A stretch of DNA of 20,115 nt from Paulinella micropora. Taxonomy: Eukaryota > Cercozoa > Imbricatea > Euglyphida. Positions within the stretch are counted from its first letter, which is position 1. Each line of letters opens with the position of its first letter. Location: positions 60,392 through 80,506 of the forward strand of contig BJOX01000299.1 of assembly GCA_009731375.1 (NCBI GenBank). The letters are read 5' to 3'. Positions 6,330-14,447 of the stretch are shown one piece after another. The notes beneath the pieces are model-generated. The model was not told the origin of the DNA. It did no database searches and saw nothing but the letters and a program-made list of their open reading frames with translations. Position numbers and translations under genes: made by a program.

Positions 6330-8993
6330 ATTACAGCACCAGTGGCGATGAATAGTTATCTAACATATAACTCAATAAACTGGGTAAATAAAACATTTCC
6401 GATAAATGTTGATGAAACAGGCAACATTAGTATGGGAAGGAAGAATATAACAGGAGTTAATTTACTAAATGACAAAGGCGTTGATGAATGGATATTTGAG
6501 CATAATGATAATAATAATAAGGTGTCAGCGAGTGGAAGTACAGACTCACATAGCGATGTGACGATATCAGGCTTTCCAGCAGATAACCAACTTATTATGT
6601 ATAGCACGGGGCAATGGAGAAACACCACACCACCCTTTCTTAGATTAGACGGCACTGCTAGTATGACGGGGGCGCTAAATATGAATGGTTATGCTATTTC
6701 AGGGGCTTCTACATATAATGGAATTAATCTCGCTAATCTCGCAGTTGATGGTTCGGTGGTCAAACTAACAGGAGACCAAACCATAGCGGGTATTAAGACA
6801 TTTAGCAGTATAATAAATGCGAGTGCGGGTCTTGATATGAAAAGCCAAAGCATAACAAATGTAAATCAACTAAATGGCAGGTCTATCACAACTTGGCTAT
6901 CAGAGCACGATACGAACACGGCGAAAGTGTCGGCGAGNNNNNNNNNNTCAGCATCAGACAATCAACTACTCATTTATAGCACTGGACAATGGCGAAGTGT
7001 GGCATCACCCTTTCTTAGATTAGACGGCACTGCTAGTATGACAGGAGGGCTAAATATGGGAAATCAAAGCATATCAAATGTGAATCTGGTTGATGGTGTG
7101 GATGTTTCTGTCCTTGATAGTTCGGCAGTTAAAACCTCAGGAAACCAAACCATAGCAGGAATCAAGACATTTAGCAGTGGTCTTGAAATAACAGGAAATT
7201 CAACGAATGCGACAACAAAAGGAACATTCGTGGTTTTTAACTCCACAGCCAATATAGGAACTATCGGATGCCTTGATATGGGCACTGGTGTAAATTATAA
7301 TTTTGAAATAAATGCCAAAAAAATAAGTTTTATTATTGATGGGGCAATCGTCGGTTGGGTAAATGCTTCGGGGCTAGATTGTAATAGTAGCAAAATAGCC
7401 AACCTTGGAACTCCGACATTAGCGACGGACGGAGCGACAAAAGGGTATGCGGACACATTGGACGGGCAAAATGTAAAACTAACAACAGACCAAACCATAA
7501 CAGGAAGTAAAACATTTAATGGGGCGAGCACTACGATAAAATATCTAACTTTAACACAAACGGCTGATTTTAATAATCAAGTTATCATTAATGGCGGAAA
7601 TATGACATATAATGGGGCGAGGATATTAAACCAAAATGGAGGAGATATATTCTTTTCACAGACATCAGGTGATTACCAATATTTCTTATTTACTCTAAAT
7701 ACTGCTACAAGCGGAACCGCGAACCAACGAGGTTATGTATTTACGAATGTAGCATTTGATGTAAAAGGAGCAGGTCTTTATATTTCAAAACTTTTGGATA
7801 ATAAAAGTGCTTCGTCTGACATTGTCCGTTTTAACAATGCTGGCGGTATGCGGTTTTATGGTGCCTTAGATATGAATTCAAACAACATAACAAATGGCGG
7901 AACAATAACGGGAACTACAATTACTTCAACCGCTGGTGTATCAACAACAACTTTAACGGCGAGCGGATTAATAACGGCAAATGCGGGTATATCAACAACA
8001 ACAGCAACCGCGAGCGGATTAATAACGGCAAATGCGGGTATATCAACAACAACAGCAACCGCGAGTGGATTAATAACGGCAAATGCGGGAATATCAACAA
8101 CAACATTAACAGCAAGCGGATTGATAACAGCAAATGCGGGTATATCTGTTGTTAATAGCACGGCAGATATAAGAGGAGAAGCAAGAAGTGGGTCTCATGC
8201 TACACCAGTTGGATTATATGTCACAGCCAATCTCGGCCAATCTTCTGCTGGTGTTGAATTCAGACACAGCAACGGGACACAGGGAGTTGGTTTTGGTTAT
8301 AATTCCATATATGCTACGGGAAGCAGTACTAATCAGGACTTAAATTTTTATGCGAGGGGGACTGGTGTAATCTATGCTTAGAGTGATACAAGCATGACGA
8401 CAGCATCCAGTGGATTTTTAACATTAAGAAAAAGTCCATCAAATACGACTAACCCACAAATATTTATGAAAGCAGGAGATTCTTCAGGTTATGAGGTGGT
8501 AATGAATACAGGCGGATTATTACATGCTTGGTCGACTTCATTATCAAATGGTGAAAACAATACGGGTTATGTTTATTTGAATGCGGGAGCAAATACATGG
8601 TCGTCTGGTTCAGACAGGAGATTAAAATCAGATATTAAAACACTAGACTGTGAGGGATGTTGTGAGAAATTAATGAAAATTAATTGTTGCTCATATTATT
8701 GGAAATCAGACGAGAAAAAAGAAAAAAAGAGCCACGGATTTATCGCCGACGAGGTTAAAAAAATATTTCCAGAATTTGTATCTGAAAGTGGAATGAAGGC
8801 AGACGACGGAAAAAGCATCCTTGAAGGAGTATCATACATGGAATTTATACCAATACTGGTTAGTGCTTTTCAACACATGGCGGAAAAGGTAGTTAATTTA
8901 GAAAAACAAAATAATAATCTCATGAATATACTACAAGACCAAGCAAATCAATTAGCAGAAATCAGAGTGGCCGTTCTTGATAATGTCAAATAA
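6330..8993 (+). CDS. Tail-fibre-like adhesin with C-terminal peptidase S74 chaperone domain
   Basis: A trimeric fibre protein, probably for host attachment, whose C-terminal domain in known families assists trimer folding and then cleaves itself off. The 5' end is in the gap. The N-terminal half has two copies of a phage-fibre-type module: DNQL..YSTGQWR, FLRLDGTASMTG.LNM, QTIAGIKTFSS. An N10 run (6938-6947) falls in the second copy and hides about a dozen residues. Then come SLDMG-type beta repeats and a 17-residue tandem repeat (7941-8144). From about 8610 the S74 domain follows: the self-cleavage motif SDRRLKSDIKTL, HGFIADEVKKIFPEFV, a YMEFIPILVSAFQ helix and a coiled-coil tail. A single in-frame TAG at 8379-8381 splits the reading frame 230 bases before the S74 domain; both sides stay in the same frame. 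Confidence 0.85.
6938..6947. other. Assembly gap (10 N) in fibre module 2
   Basis: A placeholder of unknown true length. Comparison with the first module suggests that about a dozen residues are missing. The break falls in the part of the gene that is repeated, as expected if repeats stopped the assembly. Confidence 0.98.
7941..8144 (+). repeat. Four tandem 51-bp (17-aa) repeats in the fibre
   Basis: Copies start at 7941, 7992, 8043 and 8094, each beginning TCAACAACAAC and coding STTTLTASGLITANAGI or its TTATASGL variant. A degenerate half copy precedes (TTITSTAGV). Copies differ mainly by silent changes. The unit probably forms one turn or strand pair of a beta-rich fibre shaft, so copy number would set shaft length. 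Confidence 0.9.
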
Positions 8994-9336
8994 TACAACC
9001 AGATTTCACAGACCCCCACCTATTATGGATATGGATGGCGAACTAACTCCAGAATTAAAGTCTCGTGTTCTTGAAGTAGAACTAAAGACTGAGGAAAAAA
9101 AAAATAGAGCACGAATTGGAAGATAACTGGAATTGTTGTTGTATAAAAACAGACCAACCGACAGCCGACTTATTACATACTTATTTCAAATGGGTATCAT
9201 TATTGCCATTATAACCCTTTGTATCGTGAGGCTATCTGAAAAGAACTTGCCATGCGAGGTTGCTAATACTTATGTCGGAATCCTAACATTGCTTATCGGC
9301 ATTTGCCTTCCATCGCCTTCTTCAAGTAAGAAGTGA
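8983..9336 (+). CDS. Small two-helix membrane protein, split by an in-frame TAA
   Basis: The ATG at 8983 overlaps the end of the fibre gene by 11 bases. The first 47 codons (MSNNTTRFHRPPPIMDMDGE...) are soluble and charged. They stop at TAA 9124-9126, but the same frame continues at once to 9336 and encodes two hydrophobic segments (FQMGIIIAIITLCIVRL and YVGILTLLIGICLPSP) with a Lys-rich end. The second part has no ATG of its own. A short soluble head plus two membrane helices ending in LPSP-K is, as I recall, common for small proteins of polinton-like viruses. I read it as one gene with one nonsense codon or base error. The TGA stop forms the first bases of hairpin H1. Confidence 0.55.
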
Positions 9337-9392
9337 TATTTATCAACTACACTTTCATTCGCTTCGCTCATTCTCTTTTGTTGATAAATATC
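9335..9392 (+). repeat. Intergenic hairpin H1 (forward)
   Basis: GATATTTATCAAC pairs perfectly with GTTGATAAATATC (13 bp) around a loop with TTTCATTCGCTTCGCTCATTC. The TGA stop of the membrane protein is part of its left end. It forms a pair with H2. Confidence 0.9.
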
Positions 9393-9406
9393 TTGAAAAG
9401 TAAAAA

Positions 9407-9467
9407 CGATGTTTGAAAAACACACGAGAATGAGCGTAGCGAATGTAAGTGTGGATTTTCAAATATC
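9407..9467 (-). repeat. Intergenic hairpin H2 (reverse)
   Basis: GATGTTTGAAAA at the left pairs with TTTTCAAATATC at the right; the ACACACG...GTGTGG base of the loop extends the stem. Read from the minus strand it begins TGATATTTGAAAATCC, and the stop of the minus-strand frame at 9459 lies inside it. Spaced 14 bases from H1. Confidence 0.9.
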
Positions 9468-9690
9468 AACGCACTCATATATATGTGTCATATACCATCT
9501 ACTATCGCCAACACACATCAAAGGCAGTGCCTCGTCAAAATTACGACACATATTGTTTCCGTTATTTATGAAAACACATTTAAACCCTGTATCTATTCCT
9601 TGCTTTATACAATAAGCACAACTCTCATTCTTTTTTTCGCTTACCCGTGAGTAAAAGTCGCAGGCAGTCCGCGAAAATATTTTTGTTATT
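9459..9690 (-). CDS. Possible small Cys-rich protein
   Basis: A minus-strand frame ends at 9459 inside hairpin H2, the same stop-in-hairpin placement seen for undoubted genes. Its C-terminal 65 residues carry regularly placed cysteines (ESCAYCIKQGIDTGFKC, NNMCRNFDEALPLMC, HIYECVDI), which suggest a small disulphide or zinc-binding fold. No ATG is seen after the beginning of the divergent gene at 9700; the frame only gains a start at 9824 by overlapping that gene. A lost start, a non-ATG start or a frame break near the A-run at about 9632 are options. The position of the stop and the otherwise unexplained 230 bases support it. Confidence 0.35.
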
Positions 9691-9699
9691 AAAAAGTTT

Positions 9700-10083
9700 A
9701 TGAGTAGTAATATAATCTTGGCTACTGAATATAAATACCAAAAGATTATTTTTCTAAGCAATGATTTTGCTGGAGGAAGCAAAACATTTAATAAAAATAT
9801 CCAAATGTCATTCACACCAACCAAAATGAATATAAAATTTATCCACTATATGAACGACCAGACAGAGACAAAAACCAGAATTCTTTACATGGATAGAATT
9901 GGAATTATTGGAACATTTGCGGACAGCACCACAGCAAACATTTCAAATCTCGGTTATAATTTGGGGGTTGTCGGATGGACTGACGGACAATATACATTTA
10001 AAGTCCTTGAAACTGACAGAGGAAATATTGATACAGGAAATTTAGCGGGAAGAATTGTTGTATGCCTAGAATTCGTCGGGTAA
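9700..10083 (+). CDS. 127-aa probable beta-rich protein, unknown
   Basis: A complete frame from ATG at 9700 (MSSNIILATEYKYQKIIFL) to TAA at 10083. It has alternating hydrophobic and polar residues as in beta sheets (MSFTPTKMNIKFIHYMND, TRILYMDRIGIIGTF, GRIVVCLEFVG), with no signal peptide or membrane helix. Its stop is only nine bases from the ATPase start, and no hairpin lies between them, so the two are probably co-transcribed. In such elements the gene next to the ATPase is often a virion protein; a small jelly-roll-like capsid accessory is a guess. I do not recognise the family. Confidence 0.7.
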   Translation: MSSNIILATEYKYQKIIFLSNDFAGGSKTFNKNIQMSFTPTKMNIKFIHYMNDQTETKTRILYMDRIGIIGTFADSTTANISNLGYNLGVVGWTDGQYTFKVLETDRGNIDTGNLAGRIVVCLEFVG

Positions 10084-10092
10084 TAATATACA

Positions 10093-11069
10093 ATGGAGAA
10101 GATTAACAACGTCAAAGTTAAGCCTGTGAAGCAGGATGGAAACGGAGATAAAAAAGCAAAAGGTTATAAATTATTTAACGAACCTTACGCCAATATATTT
10201 CTACTTGCCCGTAAGAAGAGCGGTAAGACGACAGCACTCTTTGAAATACTGAAACGGACGACAGACAGAAAAACCCGCATTGTCATTATTGCTTCAACAA
10301 TACACAAGGATTACATTTATAAAGCAATGGTTAAGCACTTTAAGAACAGAGGCAACCCGATGGCAATATATACCTTTCTCAAATCAGACGGGGTGAATGT
10401 GATAGACTACGAACTTGACAAACTGAACAAACCAGATGAAGAGCAGGAAGGTGAAATCAAAGATGAAGAACCGATNNNNNNNNNNTGGTTAAGCACTTTA
10501 AGAACAGGGGAAACCCAATGGCAATATATACCTTTCTTAAATCAGATGGTGTAAATGTCATTGATTATGAGTTAGACAAACTGAATAGACATGACGAGCA
10601 ACACGAAGGAGAAGTAAAACAAGACAAAGAAGAAATAGAGAAGCCACAATTTTTATACTTTGGAAAAGAAAAGAAACAGAGCGCCGCAGAGGCACCAAAA
10701 GAACGACCAAGCAAGTATATTTCGCCAGAGGTAGTTTTTGTTTTGGATGATTTAGGGAGCGGATTAAGAGACAAGTCCGTAAGTGATTTGTTAAAAAAGA
10801 ACAGACACTATAAATCAAAGGTGATTATGTCAAGCCAGTATTTGAACGACCTACGGCCAGAAGCCATTAAGCAGTCAGAATATTTGTTAATCTTTCCAAG
10901 CCAGTCTCAGGATAAAATGGAACTCGTGTATAAACATTTAGACTTATCTTTTGATTTTGATTACTTTCTTCAAAAGTATCACGAAGCAACAAAGGAACGA
11001 TTTAATTTTCTTTATGTTTCAAGTGTTGATGATGAATTACGCAAAAACTTTGCTTATCGGTTGAAATAA
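10093..11069 (+). CDS. FtsK/HerA-type (A32-like) genome-packaging ATPase, interrupted by a gap
   Basis: This motor is thought to drive viral DNA into the capsid. The left part has a Walker A loop (ARKKSGKTTALFEIL, about residues 39-53) followed by IVIIASTIHKDYIYK. The right part has Walker B (VVFVLDDLGSG, coded near 10733-10762), a sensor-type segment KVIMSSQYLNDLRPEA and the end YLLIFPSQSQDK...FLYVSS. The order matches PLV and virophage ATPases. A 10-N gap (10476-10485) lies in the middle, and the bases after it repeat, in diverged form, the bases from 10327 on. The gene as assembled is therefore longer than the real one by the duplicated piece, and no frameshift need be assumed. Confidence 0.88.
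10476..10485. other. Assembly gap (10 N) with duplicated, diverged flanks
   Basis: The sequence from 10486 onward (TGGTTAAGCACTTTAAGAAC...) repeats that from 10327, with many differences, mostly silent. The gap is thus an unresolved overlap between two variants of the gene, not a true insertion. Confidence 0.9.
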
Positions 11070-11070
11070 T

Positions 11071-11124
11071 GATATTAGTAAATCCACACTCACGCTACCG
11101 CTCCCGCGTGTTTTACGAACATCG
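11071..11124 (+). repeat. Intergenic hairpin H3 (forward)
   Basis: GATATTAGTAAATCC with TTTTACGAACATC, closing a CACACTCACGCTACCG...CGTGT loop. It starts one base after the ATPase stop codon. Its AACATCG end is shared with H4, giving the central palindrome AACATCGATGTT. Confidence 0.85.
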
Positions 11125-11187
11125 ATGTTTATCAACAAACGGGATATCTGACGATCAGTCAGATTGGGAGTGAAGGTGATACATATC
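11123..11187 (-). repeat. Intergenic hairpin H4 (reverse) with inner arm
   Basis: CGATGTTTATCAAC at the left and GTGATACATATC at the right form an imperfect stem. Inside is a perfect ATCTGAC/GTCAGAT arm (11146-11164). It abuts H3 with no spacer and precedes the gene at 11222. Confidence 0.75.
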
Positions 11188-11221
11188 AATTTTTTTTATT
11201 AATCATTTTTCTGTATAATAT

Positions 11222-11524
11222 ATGCCAGTATCACCAGTGATAATTTCACAACCATCAGGATATAACATCGGATACAATCCATCAATGCCACAGAAGGGAG
11301 GAAAAAAGAAAACTAAGAAGAAGGGATGTGGTCAAAAGGGAGGAAAGATTAAGGTCGGAAAAACCGCAATGGCTGTTAATAAATTCCTTCGCGATAACAA
11401 GATTATTTCAAAGACCGCTAATGCCCTTGGCGATGTCGGGGTTCCATATGCGTCTCGTATTGGTTCAACTGCTGCAAAACTTGGTTATGGTAAGCAACGA
11501 GGAGGGGCTGTAAAGTTTAGCTAA
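11222..11524 (+). CDS. Small basic, glycine-rich putative virion protein
   Basis: 100 aa from an ATG preceded by TATAATAT. The N-terminal 25 residues are neutral (MPVSPVIISQPSGYNIGYNP), followed by a Lys/Gly-rich stretch (PQKGGKKKTKKKGCGQKGGK) and an amphipathic helical region (AMAVNKFLRDNKIISKTANAL). The end has small residues and glycine (PYASRIGSTAAKLGYGKQRGG). Composition and layout suggest a DNA-condensing or membrane-active capsid-internal protein, analogous to adenovirus core proteins; this rests on resemblance in style only. The gene is a single-gene unit with hairpin pairs on both sides (H3/H4 and H5/H6). Confidence 0.7.
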   Translation: MPVSPVIISQPSGYNIGYNPSMPQKGGKKKTKKKGCGQKGGKIKVGKTAMAVNKFLRDNKIISKTANALGDVGVPYASRIGSTAAKLGYGKQRGGAVKFS

Positions 11525-11525
11525 T

Positions 11526-11586
11526 GATATTTGTAAATCCACACTCTCATTCGTTTCACTCATTTTCGTGGGTTTTTACAAACATC
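11526..11586 (+). repeat. Intergenic hairpin H5 (forward)
   Basis: GATATTTGTAAA pairs with TTTACAAACATC, perfect except for the conserved A opposite C. The loop is CCACACTCTCATTCGTTTCA...TTTCGTGGG. Starts one base after the stop of the basic protein gene. Confidence 0.92.
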
Positions 11587-11619
11587 GTTTCAGATTAATT
11601 TTTTTAATAAAGAAAAATA

Positions 11620-11672
11620 GATGTTTTAGAATAAGCGGGAATGCGAAGCATGAAGCGCAATTCTAAAATATC
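11620..11672 (-). repeat. Intergenic hairpin H6 (reverse), contains a start codon
   Basis: GATGTTTTAGAAT pairs with ATTCTAAAATATC; the loop is AAGCGGGAATGCGAAGCATGA.. closing with AGCGCA. The ATG at 11641 of the following gene, and a second at 11650, lie in the loop, so its first codons are hairpin sequence. Confidence 0.9.
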
Positions 11673-12414
11673 AAAAGCAAGGAAACCCAAAGTCCGTCCA
11701 CCGAAGGTTTATAGAAATAAGAGCGGAAGGCCTTATATTATCCAGAAGGTTAAAAAATATTATCTTAATTTTGGTAAGAAAACAAATGATTTAAGCAGAT
11801 TACAAATGGTTAAATTTTTTATGAAATATACTGGTAATAAGCCAAAGTCGCAAAGGGCTAGTCGCAAGCCAAGGGAAAAAATAATCAAATCTGATTTCAA
11901 TCGTCTTGAACACGAGAACCGAAACCAGATACAAAGCAACTTACAAAAGAAATATGAGTTAATACATGACGAGGAAGAAAAGGAAAAGAAGAAAAGGGAG
12001 GATTTAGAAGAGGAGAAGAAGAGGCTAGAAAGAAAAATCAAAGCAGATACTAAGGAACTAAATGAAATAATGAATAGGGATCATAAAAGACAACTGGCGG
12101 AGATTAAGGAAAGACAGGAAGAAAAATCTAGGGAACAGAAAAAGGAACAACGACTTATTCAGGAACTACAGGCAGAACCACGACATAGACAGGGATTATT
12201 GACTGCTCCAGTTGCACAGCCTATTATAGCGAACCCGAATCCCCCTTCAACTACAAATAAACCAAAGAAAACCGCAACTACATCTTCCCCAAAAATAACT
12301 GATATAACTGACAAAGTAAATAAACAAGAAAAAGATTTGGAAGAAGAAAAGAGACGAAGAATTATTGATGAAATGTTCTCCGAGAAAACGAGAAAAAAAC
12401 GTGTAAAAAAATGA
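11641..12414 (+). CDS. Basic coiled-coil protein, unknown function
   Basis: 257 aa starting within the loop of hairpin H6; the next in-frame ATG is at about 11806 and would remove conserved-looking sequence (RPPKVYRNKSGRPYIIQKVK). The first 100 residues are very basic. From about residue 85 to 180 the sequence is a long charged helix (EEEKEKKKREDLEEEKKRL...), certainly a coiled coil. A Pro/Thr-rich linker and a second short charged helix ending RKKRVKK follow. No enzyme motif. It is the first gene of a tightly packed trio ending with the protease, with its TGA overlapping the next ATG (ATGA). A scaffold or core protein cut by the protease is a reasonable inference. Confidence 0.7.
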   Translation: MRSMKRNSKISKARKPKVRPPKVYRNKSGRPYIIQKVKKYYLNFGKKTNDLSRLQMVKFFMKYTGNKPKSQRASRKPREKIIKSDFNRLEHENRNQIQSNLQKKYELIHDEEEKEKKKREDLEEEKKRLERKIKADTKELNEIMNRDHKRQLAEIKERQEEKSREQKKEQRLIQELQAEPRHRQGLLTAPVAQPIIANPNPPSTTNKPKKTATTSSPKITDITDKVNKQEKDLEEEKRRRIIDEMFSEKTRKKRVKK

Positions 12415-12704
12415 AAAATAATACAATAATAAATCACCTTAAAAAAGCAGGCATTAATATCCCTATAATAAAAAACAAAGGTTCAAACGACTACGCCACT
12501 AGTTTAAAGAGATGGTTATACACACAAAAAATCACTGAAAACATATCATCGGCAGAAGATGGATGGGATAAACTAGAACAATTTACAACAAAAATGATTG
12601 CTAAAAATGAAAGCAAAAAGAATGAAGAAAAAAAAACTCCTGTAAATAGCACTCTATCGCCAATAGACCCACCCCGTTTTGAAAATTCTCCAGATGCTAA
12701 ATAA
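12411..12704 (+). CDS. 97-aa hypothetical protein
   Basis: Begins at an ATG that overlaps the preceding stop (ATGA), a sign of co-expression. The N-terminal half (IINHLKKAGINIPIIKNKGS, ATSLKRWLYTQKITENI) may form a small helical domain; the C-terminal 35 residues are charged and Pro-rich, probably disordered. Unknown function; it sits 12 bases before the protease gene. Confidence 0.6.
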   Translation: MKNNTIINHLKKAGINIPIIKNKGSNDYATSLKRWLYTQKITENISSAEDGWDKLEQFTTKMIAKNESKKNEEKKTPVNSTLSPIDPPRFENSPDAK

Positions 12705-12716
12705 CATATATTTGAA

Positions 12717-13361
12717 ATGACAAATCCACAACCAGCGGAGACACAACCGATAGATGTAGCACCACCCCCGAGCACAAGTTCTGCGGAGCCACAGCAACAG
12801 CAAGAGGAGACAGCCATAGTATTACCCACGAGCGTTGCGGAGACACCAGAGCAACAGGGAGAGGGAAGGGGACTAATGACTAATGAAATAGATGACATAA
12901 TGAAAAAATATGGATGGTATCTCGGAGCAATAGCCAGCGATGAAATCTACAAGTTGAAGCCCGAAAGCAGAAAGCGATACGGATTTATTATGAATTTGGA
13001 CAATCACAAGCAAGCAGGGTCTCATTGGATCGCAGTAATACTATGGATAAGTCTAGATAAAGACAGGAGTGTTGAAGTCTATGACCCCTTAGCACTTTAT
13101 GAACCTACTGAAGACTTTCAACAACAAATGAAACAACTAATTGACCGAAGCCACCCCGATAGTTATTTATTAATGAATGTTAATCAAGTAAAACAACAAT
13201 CCAACACCTCAGACACGTGCGGTTGGCATAGTATGAGATTTTTAATGGAGCGAGCGAAAGGCAACCGATTTAAGTTTGCTAGTGGCTATACAGACTTAAA
13301 AGAAGAAGAAGCAGAGAAATTAAAAGCACAGAATGGGTATGGGTTTGACACCTATTTATAA
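12717..13361 (+). CDS. Adenain/Ulp1-like cysteine protease
   Basis: A virion maturation protease of the C5/C48 type. Of the 214 aa, the first 50 are a Pro/Gln/Thr-rich disordered tail, and the catalytic domain follows. Catalytic His103 lies in GSHWIAVILW, Asp123 in VEVYDPLA, the oxyanion Gln at about 161 in NQVKQQSN, and Cys168 in DTCGWHSMRFL. Spacing from Gln to Cys (seven) matches the adenoviral enzyme. The frame is intact. The gene closes the 11641-13361 unit and is followed by the degenerate hairpin H7. Likely substrates are penton, core and capsid precursors. Confidence 0.9.
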   Translation: MTNPQPAETQPIDVAPPPSTSSAEPQQQQEETAIVLPTSVAETPEQQGEGRGLMTNEIDDIMKKYGWYLGAIASDEIYKLKPESRKRYGFIMNLDNHKQAGSHWIAVILWISLDKDRSVEVYDPLALYEPTEDFQQQMKQLIDRSHPDSYLLMNVNQVKQQSNTSDTCGWHSMRFLMERAKGNRFKFASGYTDLKEEEAEKLKAQNGYGFDTYL

Positions 13362-13414
13362 AAGATAGTTATCAACTACACTCTCATTCGTTTCACTCAT
13401 TTTCGTGTATCTTT
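13361..13414 (+). repeat. Intergenic hairpin H7 (forward, degenerate)
   Basis: GATAGTTATCAACTACACTC resembles H1 and H11 at the left, and the loop CTCATTCGTTTCACTCATTT matches H5. The normal right end is missing. AAAGATA pairs instead with TATCTTT. A separate GTTTTTGA...TCAAAAAC hairpin and a TTTTACGAATATCG remnant follow within 60 bases. Confidence 0.6.
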
Positions 13415-13489
13415 GTTTTTGACTACTTCAAAAACAAAACCATTTTACGAATATCGTATCCCATTTAATTTTTTCCAAAATAAAAAAAC

Positions 13490-13539
13490 GATGTTTTAGA
13501 ATAAGCGAGAGTGAAACGAAAGCGCTATTCTAAAATATC
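13490..13539 (-). repeat. Intergenic hairpin H8 (reverse)
   Basis: GATGTTTTAGAAT pairs with ATTCTAAAATATC, with an AAGCG...AGCGCT loop base. It ends six bases before the penton ATG. Nearly the same stem as H6 but with a different loop. Confidence 0.92.
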
Positions 13540-13545
13540 TATATC

Positions 13546-14365
13546 ATGGAGTATAAGGGAGGGCGAGCGACAGGTATCTATTACATAAATAGTAAAAATA
13601 GGATAACTGGCACAGACAGCGACTTCACTCACGAAGTCAATATGAAGGGGCTAGACAATCCAACACATTGTAAAATTCTTCATATCTATGTGCCGAAATC
13701 GTATTACTCTGTGGCTTCACCATATAATACTTTTACTCTTAGCGAAGATGGGTATGAGGCTTTAATTACGATACCTGAGGGAAACTACACAATGAACAAT
13801 TTAAAAAATAAGTTGTCGGAGGTGCTAACCGCAGACAGCCCAAATAATTATACTTATGTTGTATCCAGTAATAATACCAACATAGAACCAGAGGATGGCA
13901 AATTAACATTCAGTGTGTCAGAGAATAAGGGAATTCAACCGCGATTTATATTTGATAGTGATAACCCGTATTCACGAGGTAATGGGGTTTGATAGAAATT
14001 CTACATATTTCTTCGCTACTGATTTTGTTAAATCGCCGAACGTAATTATTCTAACTGGCGAAAAGACTTTATACCTTCAATCGGACTTAGTTGGTGAAGG
14101 AGATAATCACGTGCTACAAGAAATATACACGGCGAATGAAATTCCATTTGGAGCCGTTATATACGACGGAAGTGGGTCGGAGTATGGTAAGAAATTATCA
14201 ACTAGTTTAAATAATGTATATAGGTTTTATCTTACAGACGAAAACGATCAGGCTATAAATCTTAATGGGTTAGGTATTGTTATGACATTGTTGATTTACA
14301 GAGAGACTAATTATTTTAATTTATTTACATCATTCTTCAATCTTTTGAAACAGAGATATTCATAA
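13546..14365 (+). CDS. Penton-like minor capsid protein, frameshifted
   Basis: A vertex protein of icosahedral PLV and virophage capsids. The first frame (13546-13992) has the typical opening YYINSKNRITGTDSDFTHEV and the segment LITIPEGNYTMNNLKNKLSE, a feature of this family. Near 13975-13990 the reading moves to another frame, which starts with the family landmark GFDRNSTYFF and goes on through SPNVIILTGEKTLYLQSDLV and NVYRFYLTDENDQAINLNG to the stop at 14365. The total length, about 270 aa, is normal for the family, so a single indel explains the data. The TAA stop lies inside hairpin H9. The identification rests on family recall without a search. Confidence 0.82.
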
Positions 14366-14427
14366 ATCCGCACTTNNNNNNNNNNTATCTTGCTAATCGC
14401 AAGATTTCTCGCTTATTGTCAAACATC
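14355..14427 (+). repeat. Intergenic hairpin H9 (forward), broken by an assembly gap
   Basis: The left end GATATTCATAAATCCGCACTT holds the penton stop. Ten N (14376-14385) follow, then a right half with a perfect ATCTTGC/GCAAGAT arm and the end ATTGTCAAACATC. The two ends do not complement each other beyond the outer 7 bases, so they may stem from different hairpins joined across the gap. Confidence 0.7.
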
Positions 14428-14447
14428 GAAACCATTAAAGCAAAAAC

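Noticed and set aside
7856-8161. Minus-strand open frame with repeated hydrophobic units
   Set aside because: It is the antisense shadow of the 17-residue fibre repeat.
6330-8993. Bacterial prophage origin suggested by the tail-fibre gene
   Set aside because: The neighbouring integrase, protein-primed polymerase, adenain-type protease and capsid genes, and the flanking microsatellites, fit a eukaryotic polinton-like virus; the fibre is best seen as an acquired gene.
10327-10640. True internal duplication in the ATPase
   Set aside because: The copies meet exactly at a 10-N placeholder, which is better explained by an unresolved overlap of two variants.
11760-12041. Minus-strand Ser/Phe-rich frame
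   Set aside because: Antisense reading of the Lys/Glu coiled coil (AAG/GAA codons read as CTT/TTC).
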